The notes beneath the pieces were generated by a model. The model was not told the origin of the DNA and did not search any database. It worked only from the letters and a program-made list of their open reading frames with translations. Positions 36,991 through 47,102 of a stretch of DNA of 64,000 nt are shown here, piece by piece; positions within the stretch are counted from its first letter, which is position 1; each line of letters starts with the position of its first letter. Origin of the DNA: Oceanospirillales bacterium (GTDB lineage: Bacteria > Pseudomonadota > Gammaproteobacteria > Xanthomonadales > SZUA-36). The translations under genes were made by a program, and so were the position numbers. The stretch lies in contig QIKV01000124.1 in the NCBI GenBank assembly GCA_003233115.1, positions 1-64,000 of the forward strand, given 5' to 3'.

Positions 36991-38871
36991 ATGAAACGAG
37001 TAAACCGTGAGATCGATGAGCAGGGATCGGGTATCAGCCGTCGTCGGTTTGTGCAGGGTATTGCTATGGGCGGGGCCATTGCAGGCTTCGGTCTGAATTC
37101 TGCTTCCGCCTGGGCGTCGACCCGAAGTATTGGTAATCCAAAGATTCTGACAGGCGACCATTTTCGCCTGTCGATCGGATACACACCGGTCAACTTTACC
37201 GGTAAAGAACGTATTGGCACTGCCATCAATGGCATGGTTCCGGCACCGATCTTACGCTGGCAGGAAGGCCGGGAGGTCACGCTGGAGGTGACCAATAACC
37301 TGGCACATGACACTTCAATTCACTGGCACGGCATTATCCTGCCCAGTGCAATGGACGGCGTCCCCTATGTCAGCGACAACTTTACCGGTATCCCCCCGGG
37401 CGATACGTTTACCTATCGGTTCAGCTTGAACCAAAGCGGTACCTACTGGTACCACAGCCATTCCGGGTTCCAGGAACAGACCGGTCTGTACGGCGCCATT
37501 ATTATAGACCCGGCGGACGCAGATCCAGTCAGTTATGACCGTGAATACGTCATCGTTCTATCCGACTGGACCGATGAAAATCCAGCACGCGTGTACGCCA
37601 AGCTGAAGAAAATGAGCGACTACTACAACTTTAGTCAGCGCACTGTCAGCGACTTGTATAATGACATCAAGCAAAAAGGTGTGGCACGTACCTGGGGCGA
37701 TCGCAAAATGTGGAATATGATGCGCATGAGCGACCGGGATATCTCAGATATCACCGGCTACTCCTACACCTTCCTGATGAATGGCCAGACGCCTGCAGAG
37801 GGTTGGAAAGGCCTGTTCAAGCGCGGCGAGAAAGTTCGCCTGCGGATTATCAACGCTTCTGCCATGACTTTTTTCGATGTCCGTATTCCCGGCCTCGACA
37901 TGAAAGTCGTTACCACCGACGGCCAGAACATGGAGCCCGTCACGGTGGAGGAAATACGCCTTGGCGTTGCCGAAACCTACGACGTGATCGTGGAGCCAAA
38001 TGATGACACAGCGTATACCATCTTTGCTCAGGCCATCGATCGTACGGGCTATGCCCGCGGTACTTTGACGCCTGACCTTGCGCTGACGGCACCGGTTCCC
38101 GCTCTCGATGGCCAGCCTATACTGAGTCATAGTGACATGGGTATGAATATGGCATCGATGGGCCACGACATGTCCTCAATGGGTAATGACATGTCCTCAA
38201 TGAAGGGCATGGGTCATGATATGTCCTCCATGAAAGGCATGGATCATGATATGTCCTCCATGAAAGGCATGGATCACAGCAAAATGTCGATGGGAGGAAA
38301 AGCCGACAATATGCCCATGGGCAGTGGTCCGGCAGGTTATGGCAGTAGCCTGCCACAGCCCCACGTTGCGACAGAGTATGGCCCGCATATAGATATGCGC
38401 GCCCCGGATGCGCAATACCGCCTGGATGACCCCGGCGTTGGTTTGCGCGATAACGGGCGCAGGGTATTGCTTTATTCGGATATCTGCAATTTGTACCCCA
38501 CCCCCGACCCACGGGAGCCCGGGCGGGAAATCAACCTGCACCTGACCGGTAACATGAGTCGTTACATGTGGTCTATGAATGGCATCAAATTTGCTGATGC
38601 AGAGCCGTTGATACTGAAGTATGGCGAGCGCGTGAGGATTAACCTGTACAACGACACCATGATGAATCACCCCATCCATCTGCATGGCATGTGGAGCGAT
38701 ATGGAAACCGGTGAACCAGAGCGGATTCCACGCAAACACGTCACTGTCGTCCAGCCGGGAGCCAAGATCAGCTATCTTGTCACTGCGGATGCCATGGGTG
38801 GCTGGGCTTACCATTGCCATCTTCTCTACCACATGCTGGGCATGTTCCGTAAAGTGGAGGTGGTGTCATGA
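36991..38871 (+). CDS. copA: Copper-resistance multicopper oxidase CopA
   Basis: Tat motif SRRRFVQG; HWHGIILP, WYHSHSGFQEQTGLYG, HPIHLHGMW, HCHLLYHMLGMF; Met/His-rich insert. Confidence 0.95.
   Translation: MKRVNREIDEQGSGISRRRFVQGIAMGGAIAGFGLNSASAWASTRSIGNPKILTGDHFRLSIGYTPVNFTGKERIGTAINGMVPAPILRWQEGREVTLEVTNNLAHDTSIHWHGIILPSAMDGVPYVSDNFTGIPPGDTFTYRFSLNQSGTYWYHSHSGFQEQTGLYGAIIIDPADADPVSYDREYVIVLSDWTDENPARVYAKLKKMSDYYNFSQRTVSDLYNDIKQKGVARTWGDRKMWNMMRMSDRDISDITGYSYTFLMNGQTPAEGWKGLFKRGEKVRLRIINASAMTFFDVRIPGLDMKVVTTDGQNMEPVTVEEIRLGVAETYDVIVEPNDDTAYTIFAQAIDRTGYARGTLTPDLALTAPVPALDGQPILSHSDMGMNMASMGHDMSSMGNDMSSMKGMGHDMSSMKGMDHDMSSMKGMDHSKMSMGGKADNMPMGSGPAGYGSSLPQPHVATEYGPHIDMRAPDAQYRLDDPGVGLRDNGRRVLLYSDICNLYPTPDPREPGREINLHLTGNMSRYMWSMNGIKFADAEPLILKYGERVRINLYNDTMMNHPIHLHGMWSDMETGEPERIPRKHVTVVQPGAKISYLVTADAMGGWAYHCHLLYHMLGMFRKVEVVS
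38191..38280 (+). repeat. 30-bp tandem repeat (3 copies) coding MSSMKGM(G/D)HD copper-binding units
   Basis: atgtcctc(a/c)atgaa(g/a)ggcatgg(g/a)tcatgat repeated at 38191, 38221, 38251. Confidence 0.9.
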
Positions 38872-39584
38872 GGCGACATAGCATTTTCGGAACATTGCTG
38901 GCGGCACTGACCCTGACGGTGGTTGCACCGCTCTATGCCGGTGAAATGGAGAGTGACCCGACGCTGTTTGCCGTGTTTGCCGACCAGCTTGAGTGGCGTA
39001 ATGCCGGGAACGATGACCTGCTGGCCTGGGACGCGCAAGGCTGGATAGGCAAGGACCTGAATAAATTCTGGTGGAAAACTGATGGTGAGATGAAAGGCGG
39101 CGATGTCGATGACGCCGAATTGCAATTTCTTTACAGTCATTCGATTGCGCCCTATTGGGAAGCCCAGGTCGGTGTGCGTACCGATATCAAGCCTGATCCG
39201 GGTCGCGACTGGGCCGTGATCGGGATCCAGGGGCTGGCACCATACTTCTTCGAGCTTGACACGTCGTTATTTATCGGCAGTTCCGGACGAACGGCAGCGC
39301 GGGTGGATGCTGAGTATTCATTCCTGTTTACGCAGAAACTGATTCTTACGCCGGAGATCGAAATCAATGCTTACGGCGAGAACGATCCGGCGATGCGAAT
39401 CGGCTCAGGACTGTCGAATATTGAACTGGGCCTGCGTTTGCGTTATGAAATCCGTCGTGAGTTTGCACCCTATATCGGCGTCAACTGGGGAAAGAAATTT
39501 GGTACGACTGCAGATTTTGCCCGGGAGGACGGACTTGACACTTCCGATACACAACTGGTGGTCGGAATTCGCGCCTGGTTCTGA
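38868..39584 (+). CDS. copB: Copper resistance protein CopB, lacking the usual Met-rich N-terminal segment
   Basis: Signal peptide, then FAVFADQLEWRNAGNDDLLAWDAQGWIGKDLNKFWWKTDGE; ATGA overlap with copA. Confidence 0.92.
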   Translation: MRRHSIFGTLLAALTLTVVAPLYAGEMESDPTLFAVFADQLEWRNAGNDDLLAWDAQGWIGKDLNKFWWKTDGEMKGGDVDDAELQFLYSHSIAPYWEAQVGVRTDIKPDPGRDWAVIGIQGLAPYFFELDTSLFIGSSGRTAARVDAEYSFLFTQKLILTPEIEINAYGENDPAMRIGSGLSNIELGLRLRYEIRREFAPYIGVNWGKKFGTTADFAREDGLDTSDTQLVVGIRAWF

Positions 39585-39690
39585 ACCTGTTTATGGCAGA
39601 ACTTAATGTTTAATTCCCGGTCAAATGACTGAATTATAATTTGGCCCTTATTTTAATTTTCCAAATAGCTCAATCATGGAGTAATCAAAA

Positions 39691-40197
39691 ATGAAAGCAC
39701 TTCTTACATTGTCGGTTGCCGCGCTGTTCGCGCTGTCCTTCAACGCCCACGCCCAGAGTGTATGGGATCCGGACCCCCCCCATACAAAGGTTGAAAAACC
39801 TTTGAAGATCTCGGTAAATCGTTCCGCACAGTGTGGTTGTTGCAAAAAATGGATAGCCCATATGGAGAAGCACAATTTCGAAATTGATGACCATGTCACC
39901 AACGAAATGGCGCAGGTCAAGAAACAACTCGGACTGCCAATGCAACTGGCCTCTTGCCACACTGCTGTCATTGACGGCTATGTTATTGAAGGCCATGTTC
40001 CAGCCCAGGACATTGAACGTCTGGTCAGAGAAAAACCTGATAATATCGCTGGCCTGGCTGTTCCCGGCATGCCGATGGGAACGCCTGGCATGGAATCGCA
40101 CCCCGGCGTGAAGATGGGGCGCAAGGATAACTTTGACGTAGTTGCGTATGACAAGGACGGTAACGTAAGCATTTATCACAGCTATAAAGATTATTGA
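39691..40197 (+). CDS. DUF411 family metal-associated secreted protein
   Basis: SAQCGCCKKWIAHMEKHNFEI; LASCHTAVIDGYVIEGHVPA; GLAVPGMPMGTPGME. Confidence 0.9.
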   Translation: MKALLTLSVAALFALSFNAHAQSVWDPDPPHTKVEKPLKISVNRSAQCGCCKKWIAHMEKHNFEIDDHVTNEMAQVKKQLGLPMQLASCHTAVIDGYVIEGHVPAQDIERLVREKPDNIAGLAVPGMPMGTPGMESHPGVKMGRKDNFDVVAYDKDGNVSIYHSYKDY

Positions 40198-40221
40198 TTA
40201 GCTGCCTATGTAGATAAATCA

Positions 40222-40272
40222 AGGAACCTCTGAATTGTTCCCGACAGGTTGGGAAATAATTCAGGGGTTCCT
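40222..40272. terminator. Large hairpin between convergent genes, possible bidirectional terminator or element relic
   Basis: aggaacctctgaatt / aattcaggggttcct (one mismatch) with inner ttccc/gggaa stem. Confidence 0.6.
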
Positions 40273-40278
40273 CACGCT

Positions 40279-41127
40279 TTAACGCGCTTTCAGTGGACGC
40301 ACTTCCACTTCCAGCGACGCATTGATGACGATCATTTCTCCGGCTGCCACGGTCTGCCAGCTATCCGCATCGGTGAGTGGTTCAGATGCCACCAGAACAG
40401 TAGGCTCGGTACAGGGTGACAAGTTTATTTCCCCTGCATGGCAGCTATAGCGGTGGCCAGTGTGGATGTGCAGCGAGTTGGGTTCTGCGTTTCCGGTGCT
40501 GTAGCGACACACGACGGCACACCTGCCATCGGTCACGACAAGATTGTAGTCACAGGTTCCCACCTGTTGGGCAGTGCGGCAAATTTCATTAATCTGTTCG
40601 AGTGTCTGGGTCAGTGCCCGGGCCATTTTATCGGCTGAGTCCGGGCCATCAATGGCAGCATAAACATCCGTATACAGAGCGAATATATGTTCGCTGTCGG
40701 TTGAACCCTGTATCCATGCGTAAGCAGCGTCTGACAGGCTGTTGCACAACTGCCGCTTGATGCTCTGGAAATTACTGATGCCGCCGTTGTGCATGAAAGA
40801 GAGGCGTCCACGGCTGAAAGGGTGGCAGTTGAACCGTGTTACAGGTAACCCGGGTGAGGCGGCCCGGACGTGCGCGAGAATACAGTGGCTACGTATCACC
40901 CGGGACAGATTCAGCAGGTTATGATTGTTCCAGGCCGGTGAGACCGCCTTGAAAATCGCAGCATCCGGGTCCCGGGCACTGTACCAGCCAACTCCGAAGC
41001 CGTCTCCATTGAGCGGTTCCTTGCGCTCCTGGCTTTTAAAGCTTTGCACGATGATTGAATGTTCAGGCTCGGTGACCAGTGAACTCATCGATATTTCCGG
41101 GCCCATATACAAGACAAATCGGCACAT
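40279..41127 (-). CDS. Class II glutamine amidotransferase (YafJ/EgtC-like)
   Basis: MCRFVLYMGPEISMSSLV (Cys2 nucleophile); NGDGFGVGWY; HVRAASPGLPVTRFNCHPF; FMHNG. Confidence 0.9.
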   Translation of the reverse strand: MCRFVLYMGPEISMSSLVTEPEHSIIVQSFKSQERKEPLNGDGFGVGWYSARDPDAAIFKAVSPAWNNHNLLNLSRVIRSHCILAHVRAASPGLPVTRFNCHPFSRGRLSFMHNGGISNFQSIKRQLCNSLSDAAYAWIQGSTDSEHIFALYTDVYAAIDGPDSADKMARALTQTLEQINEICRTAQQVGTCDYNLVVTDGRCAVVCRYSTGNAEPNSLHIHTGHRYSCHAGEINLSPCTEPTVLVASEPLTDADSWQTVAAGEMIVINASLEVEVRPLKAR

Positions 41128-41488
41128 CTATATTCTCCTTGACGCAAGCTTCGGCACGAATGTTGCCTGCTCGAGGCAGATAGTGAAGTTTACCTGAGAG
41201 CAGTGTCAACCCTGTAATACAGGATAAGATTGATGCTGTCCCAATGCAAAGAAACGCCTGGTTGTGAGTTTGACACAACCAGGCGCTGTCAGAGCGCCAT
41301 TTCGTGCCCAACCCGGGCATTTCTCCAGGGTGGACAGGAAATGATTTGTCAGGCAATGGTTCTCTTACCCTGTTTAGTGGTATAAAGACGCCAATAAGAA
41401 TTGTTCGGGGCAGAGTAACTGTTTTACTTCCATCGCAGCCCCGGGCCTGTAGCTCCGGACCAAACGGGATTCCGGCTAATAAACCAGT

Positions 41489-43777
41489 ATGAAGGGCACT
41501 TCAATGAGCAGCAACAGAGTTGTTATATATTCTAAATACAGCCTATATCTTATTATTATTACACTAATTATATTATTTTCATCAACGAATGCAGTCTATG
41601 CTCAGGATAAAGAGGATAATTCAGCAGGCGTGTTGGAAGAGGTGATAGTGACCGCTACCAAGCGCAAAGAGAGCGTGCAGGATGTCCCCATATCTATCTC
41701 GACCTTCAATAGTGAACAATTGAACCTGATGTTCTCGGGTACCGGTGAGGATATCCGGTTCCTGCGTGGCAAGGTTCCCAGCCTGAATATTGAGTCATCG
41801 TTTGGGCGCGCATTCCCACGTTTCTATATACGTGGCTGGGGTAACACCGATTTTGATATTAACGCCTCACAGCCGGTTTCACTGGTCTATGACGGCGTGG
41901 TGCAGGAGAACCCGATGTTGAAGGGTTTTCCAATATTCGACGTGCAGCAGATTGAGGTTCTGCGTGGTCCGCAGGGCACGTTATTTGGGCGCAATACGCC
42001 TGCCGGTATCGTCAAGGTGGATTCTGTCGAACCAGGTACGGGCGCCCATAATTATGCGACGATCTCCTACGGTACCGATTCCACCCAGACAGTTGAAGGT
42101 GCTTTTGGCGGTGATATTGGTGGTGGCTGGTCAGGTCGCATCTCGGCAATTTACATGTCACGTGACAACTGGGTGGACAATGCCCGGACTGACAAGAAGG
42201 GTGACCTGGGTGGCTTTTCAGAGTCCGCCGTCCGGGGTCAACTGGCATACGACAATGGCGGAGGCTTTACTGCCCTGCTGAATATGCATGCGCGTAGCCT
42301 GGAAGGCTCAGCACGAATTTTCCGTGCCAATATCATAGCGCCAGGTACCAACAATCTGGACAAGAACAATTACCGGCAGGATACCGTCTGGCAGGACGGC
42401 GCCAACAAGCAGAATCTCGATACCTGGGGCTGGATGGCCCGGTTGGCATGGGATCTGGGTACCACAACAATCACCTCTATCTCAGGTTATGAAACAATTG
42501 AGAGTTTTAGCCGGGGTGATATCGACGGTGGCTATGGCGGTATTTTTATCACCGGTGTCAGTGGTCCCGGCCTGGTGCCATTTCCTGCCGAGTCTGCCGA
42601 CGGCGTACCGAGTCACAGCCAGTTTACGCAAGAGTTGCGCTGGTCTTCCAATGACTGGGGCAAGCTGGACTGGCAGGCTGGTTTCTTCTATTTCAACGAA
42701 GACCTCACCATCGATACGTTTAACTACGCAACGCTGTTTGGTGGCTTCGTCAACGGCAAGGTGTTGCAGAAGCAGCAAACCACCGCCTGGGCGGTGTTCG
42801 GCACCGTCGACTATGATTTTACCGACACAACCTTTTTGAGAGTTGGCATGCGCTACTCGGATGACAAGAAAGATTTCAGTGCGGAACGTTTCCTGTCACC
42901 GTTATCGTTTCTGGGTGTCGGCCCGATCGGCCCGATCACCACCACTGCGAATGGTTCGGAAGTCAGTTGGGACCTCAGCCTGACCCATGCATTTAGTGAT
43001 AGCACCAATGTCTACGGTCGTGTAGCCAAGGGCTTCAGGGCTCCGAGTATCCAGGGTCGCCTGTTATTCGGTGACACTGTCTCGGTGGCCAATTCTGAAA
43101 CTTCCATTTCCTGGGAGGCAGGTGTCAAGTCCACCTTTGCCGATGGTCGGGCACGTGCCAACTTCAGCGTTTTCTATTATACCGTGAGTGATGCGCAGCT
43201 AACGGCAGTTGGCGGGAACGCCAATTTCAACCAGGTGGTGAATGCCGACAAGGTCAGAGGCAAGGGTTTTGAGCTGGATTTTAAAGCCTTGCTGACTGAC
43301 AACTTCCTGTTTACCACGGGTCTCAGCTATAACGATACCGAAATCATGGATTCCGCTCTGGCCGTTGCCCCGTGTGGTGCGCCGCTGACACCCTGTACAG
43401 TGCTTGATCCGCCGGGACCGGTGGCCGGTTCAGTATTGATTGATGGCAACCCGCTGCCGCAGGCACCGAAATGGCTGGTGTACTCCAGTGGCCGCTGGAG
43501 CATGCCGACAGCCAATGGTGAGTTCTATGTTTTCGGTGACATGTCCTACCGCGATGACGTTAACTTCTTCCTGTATGAAGCCGTCGAGTTCAGAGGTAAG
43601 TCATTGCTGGAGTTTGGTATGCGCAGCGGCTATATCTGGGGTCGTAACGAGGTGTCGGTGTTTGGCCGGAACATCACCAACGAAGAAGTCATTGTGGGTG
43701 GTATCGACTTCAATAACCTGACTGGTTTCATCAATGAGCCGGCAAGGTGGGGCGTGCAGTACCGCTTAACTTTCTGA
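41489..43777 (+). CDS. TonB-dependent receptor
   Basis: EEVIVTATKRKESVQDVPISISTF TonB box/plug; VLRGPQGTLFGRNTPAGIV; beta-barrel C-terminus ending in F. Confidence 0.94.
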   Translation: MKGTSMSSNRVVIYSKYSLYLIIITLIILFSSTNAVYAQDKEDNSAGVLEEVIVTATKRKESVQDVPISISTFNSEQLNLMFSGTGEDIRFLRGKVPSLNIESSFGRAFPRFYIRGWGNTDFDINASQPVSLVYDGVVQENPMLKGFPIFDVQQIEVLRGPQGTLFGRNTPAGIVKVDSVEPGTGAHNYATISYGTDSTQTVEGAFGGDIGGGWSGRISAIYMSRDNWVDNARTDKKGDLGGFSESAVRGQLAYDNGGGFTALLNMHARSLEGSARIFRANIIAPGTNNLDKNNYRQDTVWQDGANKQNLDTWGWMARLAWDLGTTTITSISGYETIESFSRGDIDGGYGGIFITGVSGPGLVPFPAESADGVPSHSQFTQELRWSSNDWGKLDWQAGFFYFNEDLTIDTFNYATLFGGFVNGKVLQKQQTTAWAVFGTVDYDFTDTTFLRVGMRYSDDKKDFSAERFLSPLSFLGVGPIGPITTTANGSEVSWDLSLTHAFSDSTNVYGRVAKGFRAPSIQGRLLFGDTVSVANSETSISWEAGVKSTFADGRARANFSVFYYTVSDAQLTAVGGNANFNQVVNADKVRGKGFELDFKALLTDNFLFTTGLSYNDTEIMDSALAVAPCGAPLTPCTVLDPPGPVAGSVLIDGNPLPQAPKWLVYSSGRWSMPTANGEFYVFGDMSYRDDVNFFLYEAVEFRGKSLLEFGMRSGYIWGRNEVSVFGRNITNEEVIVGGIDFNNLTGFINEPARWGVQYRLTF

Positions 43778-43794
43778 ACAGGAAGGAGCACCAG

Positions 43795-43829
43795 TGCAGG
43801 AGGGATCAGCAAAGCTGATCCCTCCTGCA
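43795..43829. repeat. REP-like perfect hairpin
   Basis: tgcaggagggatcagc-aaa-gctgatccctcctgca. Confidence 0.8.
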
Positions 43830-43857
43830 AGCGCGGCTCCTGCAAGTCGGGCTGGTT

Positions 43858-46389
43858 TCAGGTGGCCCGCAGCACACTCAGGGGCGAATGGGTAACCACC
43901 CGCCAGGTTGCCAGTAGTCCACTCAAGCCGACAAATACCGTGCCCAGCAGCGGTCCGGTTATCCACAGAACCGGACTGAAATGATATGGGAGTTGATAGA
44001 CATTGGCGGCCAGGTACCAGGCAGCGAGACTGGCACCGCTGGCGGCCAATAGCCCGGCCAGCAGGCCGATGGCAGCAAATTCTGCCGCGACGCCCGACAA
44101 TACCCGTTGCCGTGATGCACCCAATGTGCGCAGGATAGCGCTTTCAAAACTGCGCTCATCCAGACTCGATTGCACCGCCGCCCATAGCACCGCCAACCCG
44201 GCGAACAGCGTAAACAGGAAAACAGCCTGTACCGCCAGTGAGGCTTTGTCCATCACATCCCGAACCTGGGCCAGTGAGGCATCAAGATCAATGACGGTAA
44301 CGCTGGGAAACTGCCGCATCAGCGCTATGATTTCTTTATTGTCCTGCTCTTTGGCGTATAGCGCAGCAATGTAACTGGCGGGGTAACCGGCAAGCGTTGC
44401 GGGTGAGAACACCATGAAGAAATTCGGCCGGAAGGAGTCCCAGGCCACTGTCCGGAAGCTGCTTACCTTCGCACTAACCGGTTCACCGGCAATATCAAAG
44501 CTGAGGTCATCACCTATTTTGAGTCCCAGGTCGCGGCCAAAATCAACTTCAACCGAGACTTCGTGCGTGACGGTACCCGGTGGCCACCACGCACCTTCGA
44601 CCAGCTTGTTGCCTGCCTGTATGGAATCGCTGTAACTGAGGTTCGACTCACGTTTCGCCCAGCGCTCGCCCTGTGGGTCTGCAAAGGTCATCCGGTTGAC
44701 ATCCTCCCCGTTGATGGCTGTCAACCGTGCCCGTATCAGCGGTACGAATGGCGGCACCTGTAAATCATGTTCGGCCAGGAATCGTTGTATCTGTGGCACT
44801 TCGTGGGGTTGGATGTTGATCATGAACTGGTTGGGGGCATCTGCTGGCAGGCTGCTGCGCCAGTCGTCCATCAGGTCGTTTCTGACCAGTGTCAACAACA
44901 TCAGAACCATCAGGCCGAGGCCAAAAGCCACGACCTGGACAACGCTTTCCCGGCCACGACGATTCAGGTTGGCAAGCCCGTACCGCCACGCGACACCGGC
45001 CACTCCGCGAAAACGGCTGGTTACCTTGACCAGCAACCAGCCCGCTGCGCCCAGGACGGCAAAAGTTCCCGCCGCGCCAGCCGCGATGCCAAGCACGAGG
45101 GCCATATCGCCCACAATCCACTGCAATAGAGCCAGCACGGCAGCTATCCCGGCGAGGTAACTGATTCCGTAACGCAGTGGTGGTGGATCAACATCCTGGC
45201 GCAGAACCCGTAAAACCGGTGTCTTACCCATCTGGATCAGGTCAGGCAGCGCGAACCCGCACAAAATAAACAGTGCGGTGACCAACCCGAGCAGAACGGG
45301 TGATGCACCGGGTGCAGGTAATTCCTGGGCAATCAGGTCGCGCGCAAGCCACGCCAGGGCTTCCTGTGACAGAAAGCCAAGCGCAATACCGGCCCCAGCG
45401 CCCACCACGGTCAACATGATCAGTTGCAGCAGGTTCAGCCTGAGGATGAACGCCTGTTGCGAGCCGAGGCACTTCAGCAGTGCAATGCGGTCACGGTGGC
45501 GCACAGCGTAGCGCCTGGCGGCCATCGCTACCGCCACGGCGGCCAGCAATACGCTGACCAGCGAGGCCAGGTTCAGGAATCTGCCGGCCCGGTCCATGGC
45601 AGAGCGGATTTGTGGATTCGTGTCTTTAAGGTCACTTAGGCGTTCACCGGCAGCCAGCAGTTTTTCCAGTTCCGGCTTGAAACTGTTTATCGCTTTGCGT
45701 GGTCCGGAAAATAGCAGACGGTAGCTGACCCGGCTACCCGGCTGTATCAGTGCAGTGCGCGCAAGGTCACCACTGTTGATCAACAGGGTCGGGGCGAGGT
45801 CAACAAAGTGCCAGCCCTGGTCGGGGCGAAAGTTCAACACCCGGGTTACTTTGAAGCTGGCCCTGCCCACCGCTATCATCGCGCCGCTATCAACGCCAAG
45901 CCTGGCCAGCAATCGGGTTGTGGCCCATGCCTCCCCCGGGCCTGGAATATCGGGTGTTGCATGTGCGGGTGCCAATAATCCCGTGGCAGTTTTTAGCCTG
46001 CCTCTGAGCGGGTAGGCTGGATTCACAGCGCGAATGGCAGCCAGGGTGCTGCGGTCACCACCCGCTGCCGCACGGGTAAATACCACGCTGGGCATGGTTA
46101 CCACTGCTGCGGTTTGCAACCCGGCCTGCTCAGCCATTTTAATATAGCGCTCCGGCAATGGCTGGCTGGAACCGAGGCGCAAATCTGCAGCCAGCGACTC
46201 CGCCGCCCGCAATTCCACAGCATGGCTGACGCGGTCTGTCAAAAATGCAACGGCGGTCAGTGAGGTGACCGCGATAACCAGCGCAATGCCGAGTACCGTG
46301 AGTTCGCCGGACTTCCAGTCCCGTGCCAGTAAACGCCATGCCAGGGCCAACAACTTCAAACCCGGGGACTTCAAACCCTGGGACTTCAA
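43858..46389 (-). CDS. FtsX-like ABC transporter permease (YbbP-like)
   Basis: 843 aa with two FtsX-like TM blocks; RHRDRIALLKCLGSQQAFILRLNLLQL; ILRTLGASRQRVLSGVAAEF; overlaps the ATPase gene by 4 bp. Confidence 0.9.
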   Translation of the reverse strand: MKSQGLKSPGLKLLALAWRLLARDWKSGELTVLGIALVIAVTSLTAVAFLTDRVSHAVELRAAESLAADLRLGSSQPLPERYIKMAEQAGLQTAAVVTMPSVVFTRAAAGGDRSTLAAIRAVNPAYPLRGRLKTATGLLAPAHATPDIPGPGEAWATTRLLARLGVDSGAMIAVGRASFKVTRVLNFRPDQGWHFVDLAPTLLINSGDLARTALIQPGSRVSYRLLFSGPRKAINSFKPELEKLLAAGERLSDLKDTNPQIRSAMDRAGRFLNLASLVSVLLAAVAVAMAARRYAVRHRDRIALLKCLGSQQAFILRLNLLQLIMLTVVGAGAGIALGFLSQEALAWLARDLIAQELPAPGASPVLLGLVTALFILCGFALPDLIQMGKTPVLRVLRQDVDPPPLRYGISYLAGIAAVLALLQWIVGDMALVLGIAAGAAGTFAVLGAAGWLLVKVTSRFRGVAGVAWRYGLANLNRRGRESVVQVVAFGLGLMVLMLLTLVRNDLMDDWRSSLPADAPNQFMINIQPHEVPQIQRFLAEHDLQVPPFVPLIRARLTAINGEDVNRMTFADPQGERWAKRESNLSYSDSIQAGNKLVEGAWWPPGTVTHEVSVEVDFGRDLGLKIGDDLSFDIAGEPVSAKVSSFRTVAWDSFRPNFFMVFSPATLAGYPASYIAALYAKEQDNKEIIALMRQFPSVTVIDLDASLAQVRDVMDKASLAVQAVFLFTLFAGLAVLWAAVQSSLDERSFESAILRTLGASRQRVLSGVAAEFAAIGLLAGLLAASGASLAAWYLAANVYQLPYHFSPVLWITGPLLGTVFVGLSGLLATWRVVTHSPLSVLRAT

Positions 46390-47102
46390 ATTGCTGGCTC
46401 CCGCCTGATATGCCCGGCTTCCATCTGAATGATGCGGTCACAACCCTCAGCGAGGCCCAGGTCGTGGCTGACGAGCACCAGCGTAGTGCCGTATTCACGG
46501 TTCATGCGGAACAGGATATCAATGACTGTTTTACCGGTTTGGAAATCAAGGTTGCCGGTCGGTTCGTCGGCGAACAATACGGTGGGCTGGATAACATACG
46601 CGCGGGCGATGGCGACCCGTTGTTTTTCGCCGCCCGATAACTGGCGTGGGTAGTGTCCGGCTCGCTCACCCAGGCCGACACCCTGCAATGCTTGTCTGGC
46701 TGCCTCGAGCGGGTGGCCATGGCTGGCCAGTTCCAGTGGCAGCATGACATTCTCCAGTGCCGTCAGCGACGGGATCAGGTGGAACGACTGGAAGACGAAA
46801 CCAACTTCATTGGCACGCACGGCGGCGCGGCCATCTTCATCCAGTGCCGTCAGTTCATTGCCGCCAAGCCAGACCTTGCCCGAGGTTGGCAGATCCAGCC
46901 CCGCCAGCAGACCCAGCAAGGTGGATTTACCGGCGCCGGAAGCCCCGGTAATGGCAATGCGTTCACCGTGACTGACTTGCAGGCTGACCTGGTCTAGTAT
47001 GGTCAACATGCCTTCGGGGCTGGCAACGATTTTGCTGAGGTTCTCAGCTTCAAGTGCGAATGCCGTCGATGTTGCTGGTGCGGTGGAATCTGGAGTATTC
47101 AT
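46386..47102 (-). CDS. ybbA: ABC transporter ATP-binding protein (YbbA-like)
   Basis: GASGAGKSTLLGLLAGLD Walker A; QLSGGEKQRVAIARA signature; VLFADEPTGNLD. Confidence 0.94.
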   Translation of the reverse strand: MNTPDSTAPATSTAFALEAENLSKIVASPEGMLTILDQVSLQVSHGERIAITGASGAGKSTLLGLLAGLDLPTSGKVWLGGNELTALDEDGRAAVRANEVGFVFQSFHLIPSLTALENVMLPLELASHGHPLEAARQALQGVGLGERAGHYPRQLSGGEKQRVAIARAYVIQPTVLFADEPTGNLDFQTGKTVIDILFRMNREYGTTLVLVSHDLGLAEGCDRIIQMEAGHIRREPAI

